64,000 nt of DNA from an uncultured Gammaproteobacteria bacterium (lineage in GTDB: Bacteria; Pseudomonadota; Gammaproteobacteria; Eutrophobiales; Eutrophobiaceae). The position numbers were made by a program, and so were the translations under genes. The notes below the pieces were generated by a model. The model did no database searches, was not told where the DNA came from, and saw only the letters and a program-made list of their open reading frames with translations. Location of the stretch: the NCBI GenBank assembly GCA_958295485.1, contig OY282354.1:1984001-2048000 (forward strand). Direction: 5' to 3'. This document shows, one piece after another, positions 26,329-34,154 of the stretch; within the stretch, counting starts at the first letter, position 1, and the number at the start of each line of letters is the position of its first letter.

Positions 26329-27228
26329 TCATGCCGCTTTGCATGGCCGGTTATTTTCATCATCATAGTACATCTGTTCATATTCCGCCGGTGGCACATG
26401 GCCGAGCGGCGCCAACAGGCGCCGATTATTGAACCAGTCCACCCATTCCAGCGTCGCATATTCCACCTCATCAATGGTCTTCCATGGCCCCCGCGTTCGG
26501 ATCACTTCCGTCTTGTACAAGCCGATGATGGTCTCCGCCAGCGCATTGTCATAGGAATCCCCCACACTGCCCACGGAGGATTCTATCCCGGCCGCCGCCA
26601 GGCGTTCGGTATACCGGATCGACAGATACTGGCTGCCGCGGTCACTGTGATGAATCAACCCTGTGGTACCGTGCCGTGACCACAGGGCCTGTTCCAATGC
26701 GTCCAGCGCCAAGTCGGTGCGCAGGCAACGGCTGACCTGCCAGCCCACGATGCGCCGGGCAAACACATCCACGACAAACGCCGCATAAGCAAAGCCCGAC
26801 CGGATGGCCACGAACGTGAGGTCCGCCACCCATAACCGGTTCGGCCCGGTGGCGGCAAACTGCCGGTTTACCCGGTCCGCCGGTTGCGGCAACGTCTCAT
26901 CACGCACCGTCGTCCAACGCTTTGCGCCGCGCCTCACACCCTGTATTTCAAGCTGTTTCATCAGTCGCGCCACCGTACAACGGGCCACAGCACACCCTTC
27001 CCGTTGCAGCTGGCGCCACACCTTCCTGACACCGTATACCTGGAAGTTGTCCGCCCAGATACGCCGTATCTCCCGGCATAGCGCCCGGTCCCGTTGCGCC
27101 CGGGCCGGCAACCGCCCCGGGTCCGCGGCCCGGGCCTTATGCTCATAGTAGGTTGATGGGGCGACCGGCAACTGCTGGCAGATCGGCTCGACCCCAATGC
27201 CTTCCCGGTGTTGGTCGATGAAGGTCAC
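26329..27228 (-). CDS. IS3-family transposase OrfB, copy 2
   Basis: 299 residues with the complete DDE set (VADLTF, HSDRGSQY, ALAETIIGLYKTEV). It differs from copy 1 at positions such as CQQL for CKQL, GRLP for GRWP and a changed C-terminus (DDENNRPCKAA for DRHNRSCKAA). It is presumably expressed as an OrfAB fusion by frameshifting. Confidence 0.95.
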   Translation of the reverse strand: MTFIDQHREGIGVEPICQQLPVAPSTYYEHKARAADPGRLPARAQRDRALCREIRRIWADNFQVYGVRKVWRQLQREGCAVARCTVARLMKQLEIQGVRRGAKRWTTVRDETLPQPADRVNRQFAATGPNRLWVADLTFVAIRSGFAYAAFVVDVFARRIVGWQVSRCLRTDLALDALEQALWSRHGTTGLIHHSDRGSQYLSIRYTERLAAAGIESSVGSVGDSYDNALAETIIGLYKTEVIRTRGPWKTIDEVEYATLEWVDWFNNRRLLAPLGHVPPAEYEQMYYDDENNRPCKAA

Positions 27229-27239
27229 CAGCTCGCCGG

Positions 27240-27551
27240 TTAGCGGTCGAGCTCCGCCTGGGCGAAAAAAGCTGAGGCCTTGCGCAGAATCTCGTTGGCC
27301 CGCTTCAGTTCCCGATTCTCGCGTTTCAACTCCCGCAATTGGTCACGCTCAGCGCTGGTGAGACCGGCACGTTGACCTTGGTCAATCTCTGCGCGTCTCA
27401 CCCATTTACGCAACGTTTCCGCGGTACAGCCAATCTTATCGGCGATGGAAGTAAGTGCAGCCCATTGGGAGTCATAGTCCTCCTGGTGCTCCAGCACCAG
27501 CCGCACGGCTCGTTCCCGGACTTCCGGGGGATAGCGTTTGTGTCTGTTCAT
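27240..27551 (-). CDS. IS3-family transposase OrfA, copy 2
   Basis: 103 residues, same helix-turn-helix and leucine-rich end as copy 1, with two substitutions (LEHQ for LERQ and RKWV for RNWV). It precedes OrfB copy 2 in the minus orientation with the same gap as in copy 1. Confidence 0.93.
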   Translation of the reverse strand: MNRHKRYPPEVRERAVRLVLEHQEDYDSQWAALTSIADKIGCTAETLRKWVRRAEIDQGQRAGLTSAERDQLRELKRENRELKRANEILRKASAFFAQAELDR

Positions 27552-27660
27552 TGCTCCATTCTCTCAAAAACATGGAGTCTCCGGCAAACCCGGGGCGGTT
27601 CACCGATCACAGTGTTTGCTATTCAGGAATTAAATATTATGATTGTGTTCTAATTTTACA

Positions 27661-27677
27661 ACTACTGACTTAGTAGT
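27661..27677. promoter_or_regulatory. Inverted repeat upstream of the AT-rich hypothetical gene
   Basis: ACTACT-GACTT-AGTAGT, flanked by further partial complementarity (TTACAA and TTTGTAA), lies just before the ribosome-binding site of the downstream gene. It may be an operator or an mRNA hairpin. Confidence 0.4.
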
Positions 27678-27740
27678 AGGTTTGTAATTATCAAAGGAAA
27701 TTCACCATGGTTTTCTGGAAAAAATCTAAATCGGAGAGTA

Positions 27741-28478
27741 ATGTCAGAAAATTTTGAAACGCATAAAGTAGAACGGTCGGACCAATCACAAGAAGATTAT
27801 CTGGAATCGCTCAAGAAGTCGGTTAAGTTGGTAAGGGAAAAACTCAGTCAGCAAGCACTTGAGTTGGAGAAAAAGTGGAAAACATCTGAAAAGGAGAAGT
27901 TGGAATTACTCAAGGAGAAACACGATTTAATTGAGAAATCTAATGTGATGCATTGCATAACAAATATTTTTCATAAGACACGGCACTGGAAAAGTTGGAG
28001 TGAAAATAAAAGTGTTAGTTGGCAACTTCCCGAGTCCTTAGTGGATGTATTTTTCTTTCCTTCTGTTGGACTGGGTGCCGAAAAAACATTTGAACGAATA
28101 TTGTTTGGGAAAATTTACAAATCAAGGAAAAAACTAGAAACAACTATCGGTCTTAAAAAATCGGGAATTGAATTGTTTCTGTACATATCTGAAGAAGGAG
28201 ATTTTGGTGTTGTAGAAGTAGTAAAGAGTGGCGAACTAGTATTAGAGTTTGATGTGCACAGCGGCCGGAACAATTATTCTTCTTACTGGTGCGACAACTT
28301 GTACCGCGACCTGAACAAGTATTATCCAGATCGGTCGGGAATCAAATTTGTTTCAAGCATTGATTGGTTCGCAGATGTTTTGGAAATTCCTGAACACTTA
28401 GAGCATCAAAAACGCTTGGAAAAAATGATGAACCAGCGCGTAGAGGAAGACTACCTAATACAGCGAAACAAACTTTGA
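27741..28478 (+). CDS. Hypothetical protein, 245 residues, AT-rich
   Basis: Not recognised. The first 75 residues are charged and probably coiled-coil (KKSVKLVREKLSQQALELEKKWKTSEKEKLELLKEK). The rest is mixed alpha/beta with ISEEGDFGVVEVVKSGELVLEF and no catalytic motif I can name. Codon use is much AT-richer than neighbours, which points to horizontal transfer. Upstream, an ATG at 27706 with a good AAAGGA site opens a 16-codon frame (MVFWKKSKSESNVRKF) that overlaps this start. It is either a leader peptide or the original N-terminus separated by a frameshift. The gene is squeezed between two IS elements. Confidence 0.6.
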   Translation: MSENFETHKVERSDQSQEDYLESLKKSVKLVREKLSQQALELEKKWKTSEKEKLELLKEKHDLIEKSNVMHCITNIFHKTRHWKSWSENKSVSWQLPESLVDVFFFPSVGLGAEKTFERILFGKIYKSRKKLETTIGLKKSGIELFLYISEEGDFGVVEVVKSGELVLEFDVHSGRNNYSSYWCDNLYRDLNKYYPDRSGIKFVSSIDWFADVLEIPEHLEHQKRLEKMMNQRVEEDYLIQRNKL

Positions 28479-28596
28479 TACAAGGTTTGTATGAGAAAAT
28501 GTGTAACAGAGGTGGCCCCGAAAAACTGGACGCTGACTTAAGTGGATAAGCAGCTGAATTTACTGCATGCTGATGCAACCAATACAGGAGCTTATC

Positions 28597-28899
28597 ATGG
28601 CAAAACGACCTCGCAGAAACCATTCATCGGCCTTCAAGGCCAAGGTGGCCCTGGCGGCCGTACAGGGCGATAAAACGCTCGTGGAATTATCGGAACACTT
28701 CGATATACACGCCAACCAGATCACACAATGGAAGAGCCAGTTGCTGGCAGGCGCCTCGGCGGCTTTTGAGGGGAGCGGTCCATCGGCCCCGCCGGTGGCT
28801 GTGAAAACACTGCACGCCAAAATCGGCGCATTGACACTGGAGAACGATTTTTTAGAGGGTGCGCTCAACAAGGCCGGCCTGCTGAGCGCAAGAAAATGA
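28597..28899 (+). CDS. IS3-family transposase OrfA (second type)
   Basis: A 100-residue protein starting MAKRPRRNHSSAFKAKVALAAVQGDKTLVELSEHFDIHANQITQW, the usual HTH of IS3-type OrfA, with a C-terminal helical zipper segment (LHAKIGALTLENDFLEGALNKAG). The ATG at 28597 is preceded by AGGAG, which is better placed than the ATG at 28567. Its TGA overlaps the OrfB ATG. Confidence 0.92.
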   Translation: MAKRPRRNHSSAFKAKVALAAVQGDKTLVELSEHFDIHANQITQWKSQLLAGASAAFEGSGPSAPPVAVKTLHAKIGALTLENDFLEGALNKAGLLSARK

Positions 28900-29723
28900 T
28901 CGACCCGGCACATTCATTACCGTTGACGAAACAGGCGGCGACGCTGGGTATCAGTCGCAGCAGTATTTACTATCTCCCGCAACCTGTGAGCGAACGGGAC
29001 CAGGCGCTCATGAACCGTCTTGACCGGTTACACCTGGACTATCCCTTTGCCGGGGCCCGTATGCTTCGGGACATGCTCAATCAGGCAGGTTTCAACGTGG
29101 GCCGCAAGCACGTGGGTACGTTGATGCGGAAAATGGGCGTAGCGGCGCTGTATCGCAAGCCTAAGACCACAAAACGGCATCCGGCGCATAAGATTTATCC
29201 GTATTTACTCCGGGGGCTGCCGATTACCCGGGCTAATCAGGTATGGGCGATGGCTATTACGTATCTCCCGATGGCCCGGGGGTTCGTTTATTTGACGGTG
29301 GTGATGGACTGGTATTCCCGTCGTGTGCTGTCTCATCGGGTCTCTATCAGCATGGATGCACAGTTTTGCCTGGCTGCGCTGGAACAGGCCATAGAGAAAC
29401 ACGGGACCCTGGCGATCATGAATACCGACCAGGGCAGCCAGTTTACCAGCCTGGCCTTTACCCGGTATCTATCCGACAACGGTATTCAGATCAGCATGGA
29501 TGGCAAGGGGGCCTGGCGGGACAATGTCTTCGTTGAGCGCCTCTGGCGCACGGTGAAATACGAGCACGTGTATCTGCATGCGTATGAATCGACCCGTGAC
29601 GCAAACTCGAAGATCGCCCATTACTTTACCTTTTACAATCAACGCCGGCCACACTCAACACTTGACCGGCAAACACCGGATCAGGTTTACTTTAACTCGC
29701 TGCCTTCACAGGAGGCGGCATAA
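28896..29723 (+). pseudogene. IS3-family transposase OrfB with first catalytic Asp replaced by Ala
   Basis: The 275-residue frame is intact, but the first DDE aspartate is missing: residues 117-125 read VWAMAITYL, where the family has VW..DITYL. The codon is GCT, one change from GAT (Ala120). The second Asp (NTDQGSQF) and the Glu (NVFVERLWRTVKYEHVYL) remain. Because this Asp coordinates the catalytic metal, the protein is expected to be unable to transpose, so the element would be immobile unless served in trans. Confidence 0.8.
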
Positions 29724-29748
29724 CAGGGGCTGCGGATCCACTTAAGAA

Positions 29749-30789
29749 ATGAAAAAAGTTGTTCAGATAAACGGGGCCACCTCTAGCAAAGGCAATGGTC
29801 CGTTACTGCCAGCGATGCTGTCATCTGTATCGAGTTTGTTTCCGGGTTTGTTGATAAGCATCGTCATTGCTTTAGCCGCAACCTTTATTTCGGAACATTA
29901 CGGCGGACCAGTCATGCTCATGGCGTTACTACTTGGCATGGCATTCAATTTTCTGTCGGTGAATAATCCCTGCGCAGAGGGTATTGAATTTACCGCCAAA
30001 CGAATATTGAAACTGGGCGTTATCCTATTGGGTTTGAGGATTACGCACACCGATATTGTGGTTCTTGGCTCCTCAACATTCATTCTGGTATGCGTCGGTG
30101 TTGTATCAACCATCGTCTTTGGTGTTTTGCTTGCGAGGGTGATGGGCCTGGCACGCCATTTTGGTTTGCTTACAGGTGGCGCCGTAGCAATTTGCGGTGC
30201 TTCCGCTGCGTTGGCGATATCGGCGGTGTTACCGTCCCATAAGAAATTGGAAAGAGACACGCTATTTACTGTTATCGCAGTAACAACGCTTAGTACAGTC
30301 GCCATGATTCTTTACCCGATTATTACCTCTCTGTCAGGGTTTGATAAAACGGCAGCGGGTATATTTCTTGGGGGAACCATACACGATGTGGCGCAAGTCG
30401 TTGGGGCGGGATATACGGTTTCCGAGGAAACAGGTAACACTGCTACATTAACCAAAATGCTCCGAGTGGCGTTACTAGTACCTGTGGTCAGTGTTATTTA
30501 TCTGCTCAGCATTAAGCGTAATACCTCGGCAATGAGTCCGGTCAAAGCGGCGCCGGTATTTCTGTTTGGATTCGTTGCGCTGGCTGTTTTAAACAGTTTG
30601 GGTGTAATCCCTGCCATCGTGGTTAGTCGCCTGGTCGAGTTTTCGCAGGGTTGTTTGGTGACAGCGATTGCGGCCTTAGGTATGAAATCGTCTATGCATC
30701 AGTTTTTCAGTGTAGGGCGCAATGCGATTGCTTTGGTTGTTCTTGAAACCGTCTTTTTGGCGACATTGTTTGCTGTTGTTGTTGGATGA
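29749..30789 (+). CDS. YeiH/UPF0324-family membrane transporter (putative sulfate exporter family)
   Basis: 346 residues, about 10 hydrophobic segments. Family blocks are SLFPGLLISIVIALAATF at the start, then RILKLGVILLGLRIT, LLTGGAVAICGASAALAISAVLP and GTIHDVAQVVGAGY. The family is annotated as putative sulfate exporters, with little biochemical proof. The first ten codons (MKKVVQINGA) lie inside the right end of the IS element, so its present start is IS-derived; ATG at 29815 (MLSSVSSLFPG) is an alternative internal start outside the IS. The insertion may have replaced its promoter. Confidence 0.8.
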   Translation: MKKVVQINGATSSKGNGPLLPAMLSSVSSLFPGLLISIVIALAATFISEHYGGPVMLMALLLGMAFNFLSVNNPCAEGIEFTAKRILKLGVILLGLRITHTDIVVLGSSTFILVCVGVVSTIVFGVLLARVMGLARHFGLLTGGAVAICGASAALAISAVLPSHKKLERDTLFTVIAVTTLSTVAMILYPIITSLSGFDKTAAGIFLGGTIHDVAQVVGAGYTVSEETGNTATLTKMLRVALLVPVVSVIYLLSIKRNTSAMSPVKAAPVFLFGFVALAVLNSLGVIPAIVVSRLVEFSQGCLVTAIAALGMKSSMHQFFSVGRNAIALVVLETVFLATLFAVVVG

Positions 30790-30911
30790 GCTGACCTTCA
30801 GTGAAGATGGCATCAAACACTGTCAATAAGTTTAAATCTATCCCACGTAAACTCAAATGTATTTCTCCAAGCCGGGAGCTCAAGACGCGTCAATTCACTA
30901 GGAACCAACCC

Positions 30912-30989
30912 ATGCAAAATCCCATCATCGTTGCCTTCGCCAACCTCAAAGGCAGCGGGAATTCCTTGCGGCGGATAAAATTTCCTTGA
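30912..30989 (+). pseudogene. N-terminal remnant of a ParA-like ATPase gene
   Basis: A short frame MQNPIIVAFANLKGSGNSLRR matches the start of ParA-type ATPases (IIAFANQKGGxGKST), but the Walker motif is damaged and the frame stops after 25 codons. No continuation is visible. It suggests that a partition gene from a plasmid or integrated element was broken at this place. The assignment is from a short motif only. Confidence 0.45.
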
Positions 30990-31014
30990 CAACCGTACCT
31001 GAAGGTACGATATT
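30986..31014 (+). promoter_or_regulatory. Sigma-70 promoter with embedded operator for hicAB
   Basis: TTGACA (30986-30991), a 17-bp spacer and GATATT (31009-31014) form a good promoter. The spacer contains a perfect 16-bp palindrome CGTACCTGAAGGTACG (30994-31009) that reaches into the -10 box, well placed for repression by the HTH-bearing HicB. The hicA ATG lies 9 bp after the -10 box, so the transcript is probably leaderless or nearly so. Confidence 0.75.
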
Positions 31015-31023
31015 CGGTTATCA

Positions 31024-31230
31024 ATGAACGGATTCGAATTTGTCAGACGTGCCAAGCGTTACGCCAACCGGACCGGAAAGACGTGTCGCTTTGACCCTCG
31101 ACGTGGCAAGGGTAGCCACGGCACGCTCTATGTCGGCGCTCGTCGCACGACGGTTAAGCGGGGTGAACTGGCGCCAGGTACTTTTCGAAATATGCTGAGA
31201 CAACTCGATATCGCGAAAGAGGATTTTTGA
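31024..31230 (+). CDS. hicA: HicA-family toxin
   Basis: A 68-residue dsRBD-like mRNA interferase with the core RRGKGSHGTLYVGARRTTVKRGELAPGTFRNMLRQLDI. The catalytic His is in GKGSHG. HicA cleaves mRNA independently of the ribosome in known cases. It is followed by hicB with a one-base TGATG overlap, indicating translational coupling. Confidence 0.9.
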   Translation: MNGFEFVRRAKRYANRTGKTCRFDPRRGKGSHGTLYVGARRTTVKRGELAPGTFRNMLRQLDIAKEDF

Positions 31231-31658
31231 TGCAGTACGCTTACCCTTGCGTGTTGACGCCTGAAGAAGGCAGTGGTTTTTCCGTCTCTTTTCCAGACCT
31301 TCCTGAGGCGCTTACCTGCGGTGTTGATCGCGCCGATGCGCTGGCCATGGCTGAAGACGCCTTGGCGGCCGCCTTGGGCGCTTACGTGCATTGTGGTGAA
31401 GACATCCCGGTCCCGAGTTCCTTTGCCGATGGGCAGGAATTTATCGCCGTGCCATCTATTGTCGCGGCCAAGCTGGTACTCTATTCGGCGATGCGCGGGC
31501 AGGGCATCACGAAGGCCACGCTCGCCCGTCGCCTGGGGCTGAGCGAGGGCGCTGTTCGCAAGCTCCTCAATCCTGACCATCGATCCCATATCAGCCAGGT
31601 TGAGAAAGCTCTTCGAGTCGTCGGCCGCGGCTTGGTGATTGCCGACCGGGCTGCGTAG
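31230..31658 (+). CDS. hicB: HicB-family antitoxin with C-terminal helix-turn-helix
   Basis: 142 residues. The N-terminal partially degraded RNase H-like domain (YPCVLTPEEGSGFSVSFPDLPEALTCG) is the HicB fold. The C-terminal HTH (ITKATLARRLGLSEGAVRKLLNPDHRS) should bind the operator in the hicA promoter. The ATG at 31230 overlaps the hicA stop. Confidence 0.9.
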   Translation: MQYAYPCVLTPEEGSGFSVSFPDLPEALTCGVDRADALAMAEDALAAALGAYVHCGEDIPVPSSFADGQEFIAVPSIVAAKLVLYSAMRGQGITKATLARRLGLSEGAVRKLLNPDHRSHISQVEKALRVVGRGLVIADRAA

Positions 31659-31754
31659 CGCAAGATGACATAGGTTTTTCAGATGAGTTTGACGGTTTCA
31701 GGCGGGTCGTCAAGGTCAGGGATCAGGTGATGTCGCCCATCTGAATGGGTCAAG

Positions 31755-33350
31755 TCAAGACTTGTCTTCCTTTCGTTGCAGGGTCGTGTCGCCGGCCGGT
31801 TTTGCCGTTTCCGGCGCCGGGTAGTCTAACGTGTAGTGCAGGCCCCGGCTTTCTTTGCGTTGCAGGGCGGACTCGATGATCAGGTTGGCGACCAGGGACA
31901 GGTTGCGTAATTCGATCAAGTCGTTGGTGATGCGGAAATTGCCGTAGTATTCGTGGATTTCATCCTGCAGGAGTTCGATACGGTGTTTGGCTCGTTGCAG
32001 GCGTTTGTTTGTTCTTACAATCCCCACGTAATCCCACATGAACCTGCGGATTTCGTCCCAGTTGTGGGATACCACGACTTCTTCGTCCGAATCCGTGACT
32101 TGGCTTTCATCCCATTTGGGGACTGAAACCAGGGGGGACGCCCGGTCAAGTTTGAGTTTGATGTCCTTATAGGCCGCATGGGCGAACACTACGCATTCCA
32201 GCAGGGAATTGCTCGCCATGCGGTTTGCGCCGTGGAGTCCCGAGCAGGATACTTCCCCGATTGCATACAGCGCTTCAATATCCGTTCGCCCGCGTTTATC
32301 GATGACCACGCCGCCGCAGGTGTAATGGGCGGCGGGCACTACCGGGACAGGTTGTTCGGCAATATCAAAACCGTATTGGAGGCAACGGGCGTATATCGCG
32401 GGGAAGCGCTCTGTTATGAAATCTTTTTCCCGGTGACTGATGTCGAGATAGACGCAGTCGCTGCCAAGGCGTTTCATTTCGTGGTCGATAGCCCGCGCAA
32501 CGATGTCCCTGGGGGCCAACTCCTCGCGCGGATCGAACTTTTGCATGAAGCGTTCACCGTCAGGGAGCAGCAACTTTGCGTCTTCTCCCCGCAGGGCTTC
32601 CGAGATTAAGAATGATTTCACCTCCTGGTGGTATAAACAGGTGGGATGAAATTGAATGAATTCCATGTTGGCGATTTTACAGCCGGCCCTCCAGGCCATG
32701 GCTATGCCGTCTCCGGTGCATATATCCGGGTTGCTTGTGTACAGGTAAACTTTGCCGGCCCCGCCGGTGGCCAGTGCCGTGAACTTTGCCTGAAAAACCT
32801 TGATGCGATCGTTTTCCTGGTCATAAACATAGGCGCCGACGCAACGGTTGGCATGGATGAGCAGGTCAAGGCTGGTGTGAAATTCGAATAATTCGATATT
32901 CTGGTGGGCGCGGACGCGATTTTCGAGGGTGTTTTCAATCGCCTGGCCGGTAGTATCGGCCGCATGGATGACCCGTCTGTGGCTGTGGCCTCCTTCCCTG
33001 TGCAGGTGATATTCCTGGCCTTGCGATTCAGGCAGGCGGGTAAAATTGACGCCGACATCAATCAACCACTTGATGCTTTCCTTACCGTTTTCAACAACGA
33101 ATTCGACGATGTCCCGGTGACATAAACCGTTGCCTGCCTTGATAGTATCGCTGATATGAGACTCGATTGAATCCTCTGTATCGAGGACTGCCGAGACACC
33201 TCCCTGGGCGTAGAAAGTCGCCCCTTCTTTCAAGGCGGCCTTGGAGAGCACGGTAACGTGAGCATAGCCAGCCAATTGCAAGGCCAGGCTCAAGCCGGAG
33301 GCGCCGCTGCCGATAATCAATACGTCAGACTGGTGTCGATTGTTTGTCAT
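31755..33350 (-). CDS. nadB: L-aspartate oxidase
   Basis: A 531-residue flavoprotein: FAD-binding LIIGSGASGLSLALQLAG at the N-terminus, HREGGHSHRRVIHAADTTGQ and the capping-domain HYTCGGVVID blocks of the succinate dehydrogenase/fumarate reductase flavoprotein family, with NadB-type C-terminal helical domain. It oxidises L-aspartate to iminoaspartate for NAD synthesis. Its location divergent from algU matches Pseudomonas-like genomes. The ATG at 33350 starts the domain (MTNNRHQSDVLIIGSG). Confidence 0.95.
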   Translation of the reverse strand: MTNNRHQSDVLIIGSGASGLSLALQLAGYAHVTVLSKAALKEGATFYAQGGVSAVLDTEDSIESHISDTIKAGNGLCHRDIVEFVVENGKESIKWLIDVGVNFTRLPESQGQEYHLHREGGHSHRRVIHAADTTGQAIENTLENRVRAHQNIELFEFHTSLDLLIHANRCVGAYVYDQENDRIKVFQAKFTALATGGAGKVYLYTSNPDICTGDGIAMAWRAGCKIANMEFIQFHPTCLYHQEVKSFLISEALRGEDAKLLLPDGERFMQKFDPREELAPRDIVARAIDHEMKRLGSDCVYLDISHREKDFITERFPAIYARCLQYGFDIAEQPVPVVPAAHYTCGGVVIDKRGRTDIEALYAIGEVSCSGLHGANRMASNSLLECVVFAHAAYKDIKLKLDRASPLVSVPKWDESQVTDSDEEVVVSHNWDEIRRFMWDYVGIVRTNKRLQRAKHRIELLQDEIHEYYGNFRITNDLIELRNLSLVANLIIESALQRKESRGLHYTLDYPAPETAKPAGDTTLQRKEDKS

Positions 33351-33405
33351 ATGCCAAGATAATATAATTATCCATTCAATAATCAAGACAATCTGTTTGT
33401 TCTCA

Positions 33406-34115
33406 GGGCAAATGCATACTTTTCCGGAAAATGGGAAATCGGGGGAAATGGCGAATATCGTGCTGTTAACCGAGAGGATTTGGGGGCTGTTTTTCCGTTC
33501 CGCGCGAAGTCACTCCAAAACAGCCCCCAAATCCTCTCTTGGCTTGGTCAGCTTTGCGAGTATGGTCTTGTTCTGGGGAAAGCTTCGGGGCAAATGCATA
33601 CTTTTCCGGAAAGTAGGCAATTCGGGGGAAATGGCGAGTATCGTGCTGTTGACCGAGAGGATTTGGGGGCTGTTTTTCCGTTCCGCGCGAAGTCTCTCCA
33701 AAACAGCCCCCAAATCCTCTCTTGGCTTGGTCAGCTTTGCAAGTATGATCTTGTTCTGGGGAGAGCTTCGGGGCAAACGCATACTTTTCCGGAAAATGGG
33801 AAATCGGGGGAAATGGCGAATATCGTGCTGTTAACCGAGAGGATTTGGGGGCTGTTTTTCCGTTCCGCGCGAAGTCTCTCCAAAACAGCCCCCAAATCCT
33901 CTCTTGGCTTGGTCAGCTTTGCAAGTATGATCTTGTCGGGAGAGTTTCGGGGCAAATGCATACTTTTCCGGAAAGTGGGAAATCTGGGGAAATGGCGAGT
34001 ATCGTGCTGTTGACCGAGAGGATTTGGGGGCTGCTTTTCCGTTCCGCGCGAAGTCACTCCAAAACAGCCCCCAAATCCTCTCTTGGCTTGGTCAGCTTTG
34101 CAAGTATGATCTTTT
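33406..34115. repeat. Four tandem units of about 180 bp, each with a perfect 22-bp inverted repeat
   Basis: Units begin near 33406, 33588, 33771 and 33950 with GGCAAAYGCATACTTTTCCGG, which contains the palindrome TTTTCCGGAAAA. Each has a 67-bp hairpin (first at 33472-33538): arms GAGAGGATTTGGGGGCTGTT plus TT and complement around a 23-base loop starting TCCGTTCCGCGCGAAGTC. The end of each unit is CTTGGCTTGGTCAGCTTTGC. The array fills the 804-bp gap between nadB and algU. Frames crossing it have repeat-derived translations and are not credible genes. A solitary relative lies at 10710-10774. Confidence 0.95.
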
Positions 34116-34154
34116 GTTCGGCTACCGGGGCGGATACGCTATAATGGAGTCATC

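Larger units (their letters stand above)
26290..27602 (-). mobile_element. IS3-family insertion sequence, copy 2 (inverted)
   Basis: 1313 bp, bounded by TGAACTGCCCCGGG at the plus-strand left and CCCGGGGCGGTTCA at the right. It is near-identical to copy 1 but in opposite orientation. The flanking triplets are GTA and CCG, so no target duplication is visible. This suggests flank loss or recombination between the copies. With copy 1 it brackets the NYN gene in a composite-transposon-like arrangement. Confidence 0.92.
28513..29779 (+). mobile_element. IS3-family insertion sequence of a second type
   Basis: The left end TGGCCCCGAAAAACTGGAC and the right end, read inward as TGGCCCCGTTTATCTGAAC, form imperfect terminal repeats; an inner repeat, CTTAAGTGGAT (near 28537) / ATCCACTTAAG (near 29736), supports this. 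It contains OrfA and OrfB overlapping by ATGA. The right end overlaps the start of the YeiH-like gene. Outside the ends, AGAGG (left) and CCTCT (right) extend the inverted repeat, so no target duplication is evident. Confidence 0.82.

Noticed and set aside
33472..33538. Integron attC site
   Set aside because: The hairpin is perfectly paired and lacks a convincing RYYYAAC/GTTRRRY core pair, and there is no integrase or cassette gene structure nearby.
33406..34115. CRISPR array
   Set aside because: The periodic units are about 180 bp and almost identical throughout, with no short repeat plus unique spacer structure, and there are no cas genes.
33340..34144. Overlapping frames of 90-177 codons with repeated MGAVFPFRAKSLQNSPQ peptides
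   Set aside because: They are translations of the tandem hairpin repeat on both strands, without ribosome-binding sites or coding character.
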